This document shows, piece after piece, positions 8,918-17,538 of a DNA stretch of 64,000 nucleotides. Positions within the stretch are counted from its first letter, which is position 1. Each line of letters opens with the position of its first letter. The notes beneath the pieces are model-generated. The model saw only the letters and a list, made by a program, of their open reading frames with translations, did no database searches and was not told the DNA's origin. Position numbers and translations under genes: made by a program. The stretch lies in the NCBI RefSeq assembly GCF_900129235.1, contig NZ_FQUV01000009.1, forward strand, positions 56,961 to 120,960, read 5' to 3'. The stretch comes from Litoreibacter ascidiaceicola (GTDB lineage: Bacteria; Pseudomonadota; Alphaproteobacteria; Rhodobacterales; Rhodobacteraceae).

Positions 8918-9400
8918 CTATTCCCCTTGCGAATTGCTGTCAGCGGCTGTGCGCTCTGCTTGACTAGCACGGACACGGTCAGACCATGTGGACTTGATGT
9001 AGGCGATAATATTCCAAATCTCAGTGTCACTGAGCTGATCACCGAAACCTGGCATGCCGCTGTTAAACTCCATACCCTGCGCCGCCAGCGTCTTTTTTCC
9101 ACCGAGTTTTGTGTACGTAAAAAGCAAGCTGTCAGGATGGTGCCAGGTGTGGCCCGTCTCATCATGGGGTGGTGCTTTCAATTGACCATCATCCCCTGGA
9201 CTCTGCCAATCTTCCTGACCTTCTAGATTAGCGCCATGACACGACGCACAGGTTTCCAGATACAGCGTTTCACCTTCAGCAATGTTGATCGGAAAGTCTG
9301 CCACAGTCGGGGGGTTGGCATTCGAACTATCCCAGATGAGCGCAGCCCCACCGGCAAAAACCATTATCGCCAGCCCGCCATATACCAAGAAGCGCTTCAT
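8918..9400 (-). CDS. Mono-haem c-type cytochrome, membrane-anchored
   Basis: 160 residues with an N-terminal hydrophobic anchor or signal and one haem-binding site CASCH near residue 51; MPGF near 115 supplies the likely axial Met. The ATG overlaps the stop of the multicopper oxidase gene (ATGA), so the two are co-translated. A cytochrome next to an oxidase could accept or give electrons during Cu(I) oxidation. Partner is inferred from gene order. Confidence 0.85.
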   Translation of the reverse strand: MKRFLVYGGLAIMVFAGGAALIWDSSNANPPTVADFPINIAEGETLYLETCASCHGANLEGQEDWQSPGDDGQLKAPPHDETGHTWHHPDSLLFTYTKLGGKKTLAAQGMEFNSGMPGFGDQLSDTEIWNIIAYIKSTWSDRVRASQAERTAADSNSQGE

Positions 9401-10785
9401 GCCACATCAATCCACGTGCTCATACCGGAAGCTGCATGAGACAGCATATGACAATGCAACAACCACTTTCCCGGATTGTCTGCCACAAAGGCAATCTCGC
9501 GGGTATCACCTCGCTCAATCAGTGTGGTATCACGCAACGCTCCAAGGTTTCCATCGTTTCCGATCTCGTAAAAATGCATACCATGCAGGTGCATGGCGTG
9601 TGGAAACACTGTGTCATTGGCAATGGCGATGCGGACATGCTCACCTTGTGAAAGTTCGGCGAAGGCAGGGCCATCCATCCCATCAGCCGCACCGTTGAAA
9701 GCCCAGAAACGGCCCGCATCCACGATCTCACCAATGGATTTTGAGTCACCACCCAAGGTTGCAGATCGAAGGCCACCCATCGCACCGCCCTCCATCGTCA
9801 AAGACATTGCTCTCGCCTTTCCCAAGTCAACCATGGATAGCGCGTTAGGGGGCAGTGGCGATGGCACACCACGACGCTTGACGGCACCACCCGCGCGCAC
9901 CTCAAAGGCCACCTGACTGAATGCATCGCCTTGGCCCAGGTGGACGACATGCGCAGTCTCCCCCTCGCTGGCCACCACATCCACAATCAGGTCGATCCGT
10001 TGAGCAGGCCCCAGAACAATTGTGTCCGTTATCGGTAGAGGCTTCACAAGCGGCATGCCATCCAGAGCAACGGTCCAGCCTTGCAAACCATCCAGCCGCA
10101 ATGGGAAAATACGGGCGTTGGAAGCGTTGATCAGACGCAGTCTAAGCCGCTCGTTCTGCCGCGCATCCAGCGCCAGATTGTAGACGCTGTTAGTTGTGAT
10201 GTAGTTCCCAATTCGGCCACCATGGCTCATTGCATGAGGTGCCGCGAAATCACCCACGATTTGGGCCGTATCGGGATCTAGCAGCCAGTCGTCGAGGATC
10301 AAAACCTCTTCGCGATCCACGTCGACCTCATCGGGTTCTTCAATGATCAAAGCACCGGATAGTCCACGGGCTACCTGTTCAAACGACTTGTTATGCGCGT
10401 GATACCAATAGGTTCCCGCGTCGCGTACGACGAAATCATATTCAAAAGTCTCGCCGGACGGCACGGCGTTTTGGGTAAGGCCGGACACACCGTCCATTGC
10501 ATTATCAATCCGCACTCCGTGCCAATGAATAGATGTGGGCTCGGGTAGGGAATTCACCAACCGACGTTGCAGACGGCTCCCTTGCGCAAGCCGGATTTCT
10601 GGCCCCGGTGCCGTTCCGTCAAATCCCCAGATCGAAGTTGGCCCATATCCCTCGGGCAATAATTGAATGTCGGCAACCAGCGCATTCAATTCGACTGAGG
10701 CGGAGGCCGCCAAAGACGTGCTAGCAGGGAGCATAGCAAATGCGCTGGCTGTCGATAGAAATTGACGTCGGTCAAGCTTGAGCAC
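9397..10785 (-). CDS. Multicopper oxidase, Tat-exported, in cytochrome operon
   Basis: 462 residues. The Tat signal DRRQFLSTASAFAML is followed by three cupredoxin-like domains. Copper ligands are HWHG near residue 98, WYHAHNKS near 138, FPHAMHLHG near 395 and LHCHMLSHAASGM near 443. This is the CueO/laccase layout, without a long Met-rich insert. It sits in the middle of an operon with four c-type cytochromes, which is unusual because CueO-type enzymes normally reduce oxygen alone. Confidence 0.9.
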   Translation of the reverse strand: MLKLDRRQFLSTASAFAMLPASTSLAASASVELNALVADIQLLPEGYGPTSIWGFDGTAPGPEIRLAQGSRLQRRLVNSLPEPTSIHWHGVRIDNAMDGVSGLTQNAVPSGETFEYDFVVRDAGTYWYHAHNKSFEQVARGLSGALIIEEPDEVDVDREEVLILDDWLLDPDTAQIVGDFAAPHAMSHGGRIGNYITTNSVYNLALDARQNERLRLRLINASNARIFPLRLDGLQGWTVALDGMPLVKPLPITDTIVLGPAQRIDLIVDVVASEGETAHVVHLGQGDAFSQVAFEVRAGGAVKRRGVPSPLPPNALSMVDLGKARAMSLTMEGGAMGGLRSATLGGDSKSIGEIVDAGRFWAFNGAADGMDGPAFAELSQGEHVRIAIANDTVFPHAMHLHGMHFYEIGNDGNLGALRDTTLIERGDTREIAFVADNPGKWLLHCHMLSHAASGMSTWIDVA

Positions 10786-10800
10786 TGAAATCGCTCCCTT

Positions 10801-11691
10801 TTAGATATCGCTGTCCATTATATAGGTCGCCATGGCTTTCAGATCATCGTCAAATAGAAAGCGTGTTCCGAATTGGACTACTTCGGCCATGGACCCGCCG
10901 AATACATCGCCAGAGGGAGTAACTCCTGACCGCAGCGCATAAGCTAAATCGTCCACGCTCCACCCCTCGGCCTCAAGATCATCAGGTAAAATAGACGGGG
11001 CCTTCCCGCCAACCGGGAGCAACGCATTACCTGCAAACCGCTTGGATGAGATGCGAGCACCTGCAATGTTGCGTGGCGTGTGACACGCCGCGCAATGTGC
11101 AGCCCCCCTTACGAGAAGCTTGCCACGGTTCCACGCATCGCTTTTGCTCGGAACGGGCTCTACATTTGTTGGAGCTAGGAAGGCAGCACGCCAGAGTTTC
11201 AGCCCCCACCGCTGATCGAATGGAAAAGCCGTATCGTGTGGCAGTGCCGACTCATTGACAGCTGGCACCGTCTGAAACGCGGCCCAAAGATCCGCGATGT
11301 CCTGATTGGTAAAATTGGCATAAAACGAATATGTGAATGTAGGGTAATAAGGGTCACCGCTTGGCGAAATCCCTTGCCGGACCGCTTTGGCGAATTGTTC
11401 TACGGTCCAACTGCCCATCCCGAACTCGGGATCGGTGGTCAGGTTCGGCGGGTAGAACGTGCCAAAGTCTGTTTTCAAGGGCGCGCCGCCAGCCAAAGGC
11501 GCACCACCGGCTTCTGTGTTGGTGTGGCAAGCAATGCACCCGCTGGCACGGGCCAGATAGGCACCGCGATCAACGTCTCCCACCTGCGTAATCTTCTCTA
11601 TGTTATTGCCAATCGGCCAGACAACAGTTGCAGCGGTCACACCTAACCCAGTGCAAGCTCCAGTGAGGAGCACCCACATCCAAGTTCGCAT
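10801..11691 (-). CDS. Di-haem c-type cytochrome
   Basis: About 296 residues from the ATG at 11691, chosen because a signal or anchor helix (MWVLLTGACTGLGVTAATVVW) starts there. Two haem sites, CIACH near residue 48 and CAACH near 190, make this a two-domain cytochrome of the kind that serves as the electron-transfer subunit of periplasmic dehydrogenases. It lies 15 bases ahead of the oxidase gene in the same operon. It may carry electrons between the oxidase and the respiratory chain. Confidence 0.85.
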   Translation of the reverse strand: MRTWMWVLLTGACTGLGVTAATVVWPIGNNIEKITQVGDVDRGAYLARASGCIACHTNTEAGGAPLAGGAPLKTDFGTFYPPNLTTDPEFGMGSWTVEQFAKAVRQGISPSGDPYYPTFTYSFYANFTNQDIADLWAAFQTVPAVNESALPHDTAFPFDQRWGLKLWRAAFLAPTNVEPVPSKSDAWNRGKLLVRGAAHCAACHTPRNIAGARISSKRFAGNALLPVGGKAPSILPDDLEAEGWSVDDLAYALRSGVTPSGDVFGGSMAEVVQFGTRFLFDDDLKAMATYIMDSDI

Positions 11692-11695
11692 TAGA

Positions 11696-12262
11696 TCACT
11701 TTTCCTCTGCGCGGAATTTCTGATGGCATGCAGAGCAAGTCTGCACGACAGCGGTAAACGCCATATCCACTGGCATGGACGCAAGCATTTCTGGCGTTAT
11801 GGTTTGCTCAGCACCCATCATGCCGCCCCCCATTGAAACGCTCGCCGTCCCGCCCATCATTGATGAACCCTGCTGCACCGCATTTTCAGCCAGACCATTG
11901 TCGGCCCCTAGCTTCATGCCTTCAGCATAGCTTTTCAGTTTCTTCGCCAATTCGGTGAAGCCTTCCCAGTCTTCCCAGACCGTTGGCAAGGCTGATGAAG
12001 GTTTTGCGCCTGTTCCTTCGGGGAATAAGCGCGTCATCGTTTCCCCAGCATGCGCAATCATTACGTCGGCCGAGGCGCGCACTTGCGCGGCGTCATATGG
12101 CGTTTGCCCACGCATCATTGGTGTTAATACTTTTACGGCTTTGCCCATAGCAGACATACCGTCCATGCGCTCTTTCACGATACCGGTTGCCCCGCTATGC
12201 GCGAACGCTGCAACGCCTGTTAATGCTATCAGTGCCGATGTTATCCATACTCTTGCTCGCAT
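11696..12262 (-). CDS. Cytochrome c' / c-556-like protein
   Basis: 188 residues with a signal peptide and a C-terminal haem site CSACHQKFR near residue 178, the placement typical of the four-helix-bundle cytochrome c' family. An insert near residues 132-150 is rich in Met and Gly (SSMMGG, GGGMMG), not usual in this family and plausible for copper binding. It ends 4 bases before the next cytochrome gene. Confidence 0.85.
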   Translation of the reverse strand: MRARVWITSALIALTGVAAFAHSGATGIVKERMDGMSAMGKAVKVLTPMMRGQTPYDAAQVRASADVMIAHAGETMTRLFPEGTGAKPSSALPTVWEDWEGFTELAKKLKSYAEGMKLGADNGLAENAVQQGSSMMGGTASVSMGGGMMGAEQTITPEMLASMPVDMAFTAVVQTCSACHQKFRAEEK

Positions 12263-12280
12263 TTCCGATACCCTTTTTGA

Positions 12281-12736
12281 CTAGTTAATTCCATTGGCCC
12301 GCTGTAGTTCGCGCACGTAAGCCACGACCATCTTTATGTCCGCGTCGGTTAATCCCTCAATTGGTGGCATATTCCCAAACCGCCAATGATGCGCCCTTAC
12401 GCCATTTTTAGCCGCCAATAGAAACGATCCGTCCCCGTGATGATCTGGTTCGTATGTTTTGTGCACCAAGGGTGGTGCGACACCGTTCTGACCTGCCGCA
12501 TTCACGCCATGGCAGTCGGCACATTTGGCGCCAAACACGCGTTTTCCTATCTGAGCGTTGGAGGAAAACTCTGCGGGAATCGTAACCTGCACGATCGGGC
12601 CACCTTCCGCGACCTGAGACAGGTCTGGAGGAGTCATCGAGTGCCCCTCCGATGGAGCCGATTGCACTTGCTGCCACACGATCGCAGCTCCGGCGACAAC
12701 AAGAAACGCCGCTATAAAAAGCCCTGACTTCGCCAT
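12281..12736 (-). CDS. Mono-haem c-type cytochrome
   Basis: 151 residues with an N-terminal anchor helix and a haem site CADCHG near residue 74. NMPP near 123 gives the axial Met region. Its ATG shares one base with the stop of the L,D-transpeptidase gene (TAATG), so translation is coupled. Likely a small electron carrier. Confidence 0.85.
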   Translation of the reverse strand: MAKSGLFIAAFLVVAGAAIVWQQVQSAPSEGHSMTPPDLSQVAEGGPIVQVTIPAEFSSNAQIGKRVFGAKCADCHGVNAAGQNGVAPPLVHKTYEPDHHGDGSFLLAAKNGVRAHHWRFGNMPPIEGLTDADIKMVVAYVRELQRANGIN

Positions 12737-13305
12737 TACAGAAGCTTCACCTGAGTTCCAACCGGCGTACGGGCAAACACTTCGGCGATTTGCTCATTGA
12801 ACAGGCCAATGCAACCATTCGATGATTTTCGCCCGATCTTGCGTGTGTCCTGCGTCCCATGGATACGGTAGTATTGCCATGACAGATAGAGAGCATGCGA
12901 ACCAAGCGGATTTAACGGATCACCTCCCGGAATATAGGCTGGCCATTCTGGATTGCGTTCCCGCATCGCAGGTGTTGGTGCCCAACCTGGGGCGACCCGT
13001 TTCTCGACCACTTCAGTATAGCCACGTTTGGTCAGGTCATCAGAGATTGGAACCGATGTTGGATAAATGCGCATTTCACCGTCGGCGGTCCAATGCTGCA
13101 GAACCTTCGACGTGGTATCCGAAAGCAAGATGCCCTTCCCGATTTCATTAAAGTGGTCCTGCCATTCATGGGTCAGGAAAGACGATACGTTCCGACGGAC
13201 TGCTGTTTGCGCCTGAGCGCGGAGTATGGAGGGCGCAAACAATGCTGCCGCACCTGACACCGAAATGAAGCTGCGACGGGTCACGGTTTTTATTCTTGTC
13301 GACAT
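12736..13305 (-). CDS. L,D-transpeptidase (YkuD domain), first gene of the operon
   Basis: 189 residues with a Tat-like signal (TRRSFISVSGAAALF). YkuD catalytic region: the HGTQDTRKIG loop followed by SNGCIGLF near residue 165, where Cys is the nucleophile. The residue after CI is normally Arg and is Gly here. The enzyme would make 3-3 crosslinks in peptidoglycan or attach proteins to it. It heads the seven-gene operon (13305 to 8196), with the putative regulator site ACATTT-N3-TACAAA 83 bases upstream. Confidence 0.85.
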   Translation of the reverse strand: MSTRIKTVTRRSFISVSGAAALFAPSILRAQAQTAVRRNVSSFLTHEWQDHFNEIGKGILLSDTTSKVLQHWTADGEMRIYPTSVPISDDLTKRGYTEVVEKRVAPGWAPTPAMRERNPEWPAYIPGGDPLNPLGSHALYLSWQYYRIHGTQDTRKIGRKSSNGCIGLFNEQIAEVFARTPVGTQVKLL

Positions 13306-13387
13306 CAGACTTGCCTCGTTCGGTTACATGCAGATATGGCAAGCTATCTGCTTGGAGTGTTTTTCTGAATAGTTTGAGAGGTGGATT

Positions 13388-13402
13388 TTTGTAACGAAAT
13401 GT
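13388..13402 (-). promoter_or_regulatory. Putative response-regulator site before the L,D-transpeptidase operon
   Basis: On the minus strand this reads ACATTTCGTTACAAA. The same ACATTT-N3-TACAAA pattern occurs at 15684-15698 and 19990-20004. The ACA cores are 10 bases apart, as in the tandem half-sites bound by OmpR/PhoB-type regulators. It lies in the 164-base gap between the sensor kinase gene and the operon start. Confidence 0.5.
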
Positions 13403-13469
13403 ATCGCCAAGCGGTTGCCGAATTGACGGGTAGATAATCGTCCGAATATACCCGCACTCAAAAAACCTG

Positions 13470-14924
13470 TTATGCTTTCAAATGGTTACGAACATCCAAA
13501 CCCTTGGTGTGGTTCTCTTGCGCGGGATGGTCCGTATTGGAGGAAGCTTGCATTTCCAGTTCCAATGGCAATCGTACTTGAGCGCGCAATCCACCCTCCG
13601 GTAAATTTGACAGCGAAATCGCCCCACCGTGTTCCAGAATGATGCTTCGCGCGATCGAAAGTCCAAGCCCGTGTCCGCCAGTGTTGCGTGAGCGAGAGGT
13701 CTCTAAACGCACATAGGGCCCAAAAACCGCCTCAAGTTCACTATCTGGTATGCCGGGGCCTCTATCATCCACCCAGATCACCGCGTCAGGGCGCACCACC
13801 TGCCAAGTTACGCTAGCTTCATTTCCGTAACGTATGGCATTCTCCGTTAAGTTCCGAAGCGCCCGCCGCATCGCACTTGGTTTAACGGGTATGACCAAAG
13901 CCTCGTTGCTAAGCAAGGACAGTCCCGGCGCTTCAAGGCTTGCCATCAGTTCTCTCACGTCTGTCGGATTAACTTCTTCATGTTGCCCGACACCCTTCGC
14001 AAAATCTAGCGTGGCTTCAACCATCTGTTGCATCTCTTCGCTTGAGGCAATCAACGACACACGGGTGTCTTCATCCCCAACCATTTCCGCTCGAACCCTG
14101 AGCGCCGTAAGAGGGGATCGCAGATCATGTGCAAGTGCTGCCATCATCTGCGTACGGTCTGACACGAACCGTGTCAGGCGATCTTGCATCGTGTTAAACG
14201 CTCTTGTCAGATCTTGCACTTCCTTGGGGCCCACAATGGGTAACGGCCCTTCCCCTGCGCCTCGGCCGAGACGCTCCGACGCTTCTGCCAGAGTGTTCAG
14301 TGGGCCAGTCAATCGGGTTAACAAAAACCAGAAGCTGACCACCAACAGCAACGACGCCGTGATTACGAACGACACGTTCGAAGCTAGCGACCATTGAAGC
14401 GGCGGACGTTCAAACCGGGTGCCGACGTTCAACCATTGCCCTCCAGCCAAAGCGATAGAGAGCTCCATTTCGATCGCGGCCAACCTGCCCTGCATCATCT
14501 CGGCATGCATTTCGGCCAACTCAGGCGAAAGGTTCGGCAATGGAAGCAGGCCTTGCTCGGTTTCATGAACCTCAACTCGAATATCTCGACTGTAACTGTC
14601 CCCAAGTAAGGCGCGAAGGCGTGTTTCAACCGCAACACCCTGGTTTTCGTGCTCATGAGTGACCTTTGGTTGAGTAGATAGATCAAACCGAACAAGCGGC
14701 GATGTCGCGGCGCTGATGATCTGGGAATGAAGGTCCGAGGGTGCCCCTTCAATCAACCGGGCGACGTTCGCCGCACGCCCTGCTGCCTCTGCGCCGATAG
14801 CTGCTTGAACGGCTAAACTGCGCTCATCGACGAAAAGCCACAGGCTGAGAGCCTGTGCCACGAATAGGACGCCCAGCACGAGAAGCGCGATCTGGGTGCG
14901 TAGTCTCAACGCAAAAACCCTCAC
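13470..14924 (-). CDS. Sensor histidine kinase of a copper-linked two-component system
   Basis: 484 residues: transmembrane helix near 10-30, periplasmic sensor region to about 180, second helix near 182-202, HAMP, H-box AHDLRSPLTALRVRAEM near residue 265 with the phosphorylated His, then N, G1 (DDRGPGIPD) and G2 (GGHGLGLSIA) ATP-binding boxes. The periplasmic part contains THEHE and EMHAEMM, which could ligate copper. The ATG overlaps the regulator's stop (ATGA). The sequence resembles OmpR-system sensors; the copper signal is inferred from location. Confidence 0.88.
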   Translation of the reverse strand: MRVFALRLRTQIALLVLGVLFVAQALSLWLFVDERSLAVQAAIGAEAAGRAANVARLIEGAPSDLHSQIISAATSPLVRFDLSTQPKVTHEHENQGVAVETRLRALLGDSYSRDIRVEVHETEQGLLPLPNLSPELAEMHAEMMQGRLAAIEMELSIALAGGQWLNVGTRFERPPLQWSLASNVSFVITASLLLVVSFWFLLTRLTGPLNTLAEASERLGRGAGEGPLPIVGPKEVQDLTRAFNTMQDRLTRFVSDRTQMMAALAHDLRSPLTALRVRAEMVGDEDTRVSLIASSEEMQQMVEATLDFAKGVGQHEEVNPTDVRELMASLEAPGLSLLSNEALVIPVKPSAMRRALRNLTENAIRYGNEASVTWQVVRPDAVIWVDDRGPGIPDSELEAVFGPYVRLETSRSRNTGGHGLGLSIARSIILEHGGAISLSNLPEGGLRAQVRLPLELEMQASSNTDHPAQENHTKGLDVRNHLKA

Positions 14925-15640
14925 GATAAAATCTCTACGTCGCAGGTCAGGCTGTAACCTCCGTTCCGTACTGTCGCTATCACACGGGGCCGAAGGACAT
15001 CTTCTTCGATCTTGCGGCGCAACCGACTAATCTGATTGTCGATTGTGCGGTCAAGCGGTCCTGCTGTACGCCCTGCGCTCAATTCCAACAGTTCATCGCG
15101 GCTCAGAACCGTACGAGGCCGTTCAAGCAAAAGACCAAGCAGCTTCAACTCACCCGACGTCAAAAGCGTGCGTGTCCCATCAGACGCAACTAGGGTGCGG
15201 CCGTCATAATCCAGTTTGAGGTGGGCAAACTGAATGGTCCTGCCTGAAAGAGCGTCGATTTCTGGAATGCTCTGTGTCCGGCGCAGTATCGCATTGATCC
15301 GCGCAAGAAGCTCTCTTGGGTTAAACGGCTTCGCCAAGTAGTCATCAGCTCCTCCGTCAAGCCCGGCAATTCGATCATCGTCCTCACCCAGTGCCGTCAG
15401 CATGAGAACGGGAATATTACCGTCCTTTCTCAGCCGCTTACACGCACTCAAGCCGTCTTCACCCGGCATCATCACATCCAGAACAATCAGATCGAACTTG
15501 GCTCGGGCGAGTTGTGTGTCCATTTCTATCGCGTTTTCCGCGCTCGAGGTGCGCATACCGTTTCGTTCAAGATAACTTGAAACAGATTTGCGGATCTCTG
15601 AGTGATCGTCGACAACAAGGATATGCGGAATGTCAGTCAT
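14921..15640 (-). CDS. OmpR/PhoB-type response regulator
   Basis: 239 residues from the ATG at 15640. Receiver domain with the acidic pocket and phospho-acceptor Asp in DLIVLDVMMPGEDG near residue 54, Lys in YLAKPFNPREL near 105, then a winged-helix DNA-binding domain ending RNGGYSLTC. Pairs with the downstream kinase. It is divergent from the DUF411 gene, with a candidate binding site between them at 15684-15698, so autoregulation is likely. Confidence 0.9.
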   Translation of the reverse strand: MTDIPHILVVDDHSEIRKSVSSYLERNGMRTSSAENAIEMDTQLARAKFDLIVLDVMMPGEDGLSACKRLRKDGNIPVLMLTALGEDDDRIAGLDGGADDYLAKPFNPRELLARINAILRRTQSIPEIDALSGRTIQFAHLKLDYDGRTLVASDGTRTLLTSGELKLLGLLLERPRTVLSRDELLELSAGRTAGPLDRTIDNQISRLRRKIEEDVLRPRVIATVRNGGYSLTCDVEILS

Positions 15641-15683
15641 ATTGGCTTTATAACCAATGAAAGCCCAAAAGACCCATGCCGTG

Positions 15684-15698
15684 TTTGTAGCCAAATGT
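15684..15698 (+). promoter_or_regulatory. Putative response-regulator site between the regulator and DUF411 genes
   Basis: TTTGTAGCCAAATGT on the + strand, ACATTTGGCTACAAA on the minus strand. It shares the ACATTT and TACAAA blocks at identical spacing with the sites at 13388 and 19990. It is 44 bases from the regulator ATG and 80 bases from the DUF411 ATG, so it could serve either gene. Confidence 0.5.
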
Positions 15699-15777
15699 AA
15701 CAAGGATTAATGGGAACCTCGCTCGACTATTCTGTATGCCAAGCCTAGATATTGCCTATCGAAAGGATCAACAACAA

Positions 15778-16227
15778 ATGCAACGACGACATTTGCTCAT
15801 AGCTGCGGCGAGCTACCTAGCCAACAGACCTGCCTTTGCCGCAGTATCACCGACCCTTAGGGTCGTGAAGTCTCCTACCTGTGGGTGCTGCACCGCATGG
15901 GTCGAACAGATGCGTCAAGCCGGATTGAATGCCGTCGTCCAAGATGTTGACCAAGACACGCTCTATGCTTTGAAAGCTCAGCTTGGTATCACGCCCGATC
16001 TTTCAGGCTGCCACACAGCGACAATTGGCAATTACTTCATTGAAGGCCACGTGCCCGCCGAAGACATCCGCCGCCTGCTGGCCGAAGCGCCTGAGGCGCA
16101 CGGCATTGCAGTTCCCGGGATGCCAATGGGGTCACCCGGAATGGACATTGGCGATGAGCGCGAGGCTTACGATGTAGTTCTTGTCCTCAAGGACGGCTCA
16201 ACGCTGGTTTTCGCGAGACACAACTGA
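15778..16227 (+). CDS. DUF411 periplasmic metal-binding protein
   Basis: 149 residues. N-terminal RR-type signal, then the DUF411 signature: PTCGCCTAWVEQM near residue 37 with three cysteines, GCHTA near 80, and GIAVPGMPMGSPGM near 115. DUF411 proteins occur in copper and silver resistance loci and are thought to bind the metal; the reaction is unknown. The ATG at 15778 is chosen because the signal starts there. The next membrane-protein gene begins 16 bases after the stop. Confidence 0.85.
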   Translation: MQRRHLLIAAASYLANRPAFAAVSPTLRVVKSPTCGCCTAWVEQMRQAGLNAVVQDVDQDTLYALKAQLGITPDLSGCHTATIGNYFIEGHVPAEDIRRLLAEAPEAHGIAVPGMPMGSPGMDIGDEREAYDVVLVLKDGSTLVFARHN

Positions 16228-16243
16228 CTTGCTCTGGTCGGTC

Positions 16244-16879
16244 ATGCTGAACAGGTACTTTGACACAGACCTGCCGTTCCTGCGCTTTTGCTGGAACGTG
16301 CTGGTATTCAGTGCAGTTAGCTTATTTCCGGTCCTGCTCTTCTATGTCGTGCTGTCACCCGGCTTGGGCGCGATGCTCATCACGAACGAGGCGGCATTTG
16401 TTCGGTTCGCGCGGCAAGTTCTGACCAACGGTGTGACAGTGGTTTTTGCGGTAGATTACGCGGGATTCTTCGCGTTGGCACTGTTCCAACGACAACGGGG
16501 CAGCAAGAGACCGCACTATCTATTCCTAGACGTGCTTGCCCGCGCACTACTTTTTGTTTTGTTGCATGTGTTGATCTACGTCCTGTCAGCGGATCTTTTC
16601 GCGTCCTTCGGTGGAGACCCTAGAGTTGCCTTGCAAGTCGTCGGCCCCACACTCGAGCGTGCCTTTCTGTTTGAAAACATGTCGGGCGTCTATCTCTACA
16701 GCACTCTACCCGGAGCTTTCATTGTTTACCTTACAGTGCTTCATCAAAATTCAGGCTCAGCCGCAGTAAATCCAAATACTTGGTTTAAGTCCGTTACCGC
16801 CATTGGTCTTTGTGCTGCAGTCGTGGTGTTGGTAACCACGATGTCTGTTGGATTAAACCATTCCTTGGGAGAGCCTTAA
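16244..16879 (+). CDS. Integral membrane protein of unknown function
   Basis: About 211 residues with roughly five hydrophobic helices (near 15-45, 65-85, 100-125, 150-175, 185-205). No recognised domain and no metal-binding motif. The ATG at 16244 follows the DUF411 stop by 16 bases, so the two are probably one transcript. A role linked to DUF411 is inference only. Confidence 0.6.
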   Translation: MLNRYFDTDLPFLRFCWNVLVFSAVSLFPVLLFYVVLSPGLGAMLITNEAAFVRFARQVLTNGVTVVFAVDYAGFFALALFQRQRGSKRPHYLFLDVLARALLFVLLHVLIYVLSADLFASFGGDPRVALQVVGPTLERAFLFENMSGVYLYSTLPGAFIVYLTVLHQNSGSAAVNPNTWFKSVTAIGLCAAVVVLVTTMSVGLNHSLGEP

Positions 16880-16886
16880 CAGTCAG

Positions 16887-17519
16887 CTATTGAGGCAATC
16901 GCTTCGTATTTAACTGGTAGAAGCCACGCCGCGTGTTTTCTACCCTCCCCTGTTTTACTAACTTACGAAGTGCCCGGTAAGTGGCCTCATGGGTCAGGGA
17001 AATCGTTGCGGCAAAATCGATCACTTTACCAACAAGCAATCCCGCAGCTAGGCCTGCAAAGACACGCTCTTCAGCCGATCGAATAGCAAGGACTTCCCTG
17101 ATCTGACGCATCTGTTGCACTTGCAGGGCGAGAGCCTGACAATAGGTTTCGGCGAATTCCGCACTTTGAAGTCCAAGCAATACCGCACCCTTGTCGATCC
17201 GGTAAACCGACCCATCACCCTGCGCAATCGCATCGCAATGATAGGTTCCCGAAAACAGCGAGGCTTCGGCGAAACACGTCCCTGGTGCGGCGCGATGGAC
17301 TATAGTCGATTGCCCATCCTGCCCCATTCGAACCAAATGCACGTCAACATCAATTGATGCGAACAAGCCCACAGTTGTGTCTCCAGACCGAAACAATACA
17401 CTGCCTCGCCGCACTGCAAGTAGTGCCGCAGAGGTTGGCGGTAAGAGGTTAAACGGTGCAGGTATCATATGATCAAAATCATAAACTGATATGTAGAGAT
17501 TTGATACTGTGAGCTTCAT
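16887..17519 (-). CDS. Crp/Fnr-family transcription regulator
   Basis: Up to 210 residues; an internal ATG at 17468 would give 193. Cyclic-nucleotide-binding-type beta barrel (about 35-130), a long dimer helix, then a degenerate winged helix (SLTHEATYRALRKLVKQGRVE). No N-terminal Cys cluster for an iron-sulfur centre, so it is not a classical Fnr. A 16-base palindrome at 17468-17483 touches the alternative start, consistent with autoregulation and favouring the shorter form. Divergent from the His-rich secreted protein gene. Confidence 0.75.
   Translation of the reverse strand: MKLTVSNLYISVYDFDHMIPAPFNLLPPTSAALLAVRRGSVLFRSGDTTVGLFASIDVDVHLVRMGQDGQSTIVHRAAPGTCFAEASLFSGTYHCDAIAQGDGSVYRIDKGAVLLGLQSAEFAETYCQALALQVQQMRQIREVLAIRSAEERVFAGLAAGLLVGKVIDFAATISLTHEATYRALRKLVKQGRVENTRRGFYQLNTKRLPQ
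17468..17483. promoter_or_regulatory. Crp/Fnr-type palindrome
   Basis: TATGATCAAAATCATA is a perfect inverted repeat (TATGAT, CAAA, ATCATA) of the same size and spacing as Fnr/Dnr boxes (TTGAT-N4-ATCAA). Its centre is 63 bases ahead of the GTG start at 17539, suitable for activating that gene, and it overlaps the start of the regulator itself. Confidence 0.5.
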
Positions 17520-17538
17520 TTTCTGAAAGGAACCACTT

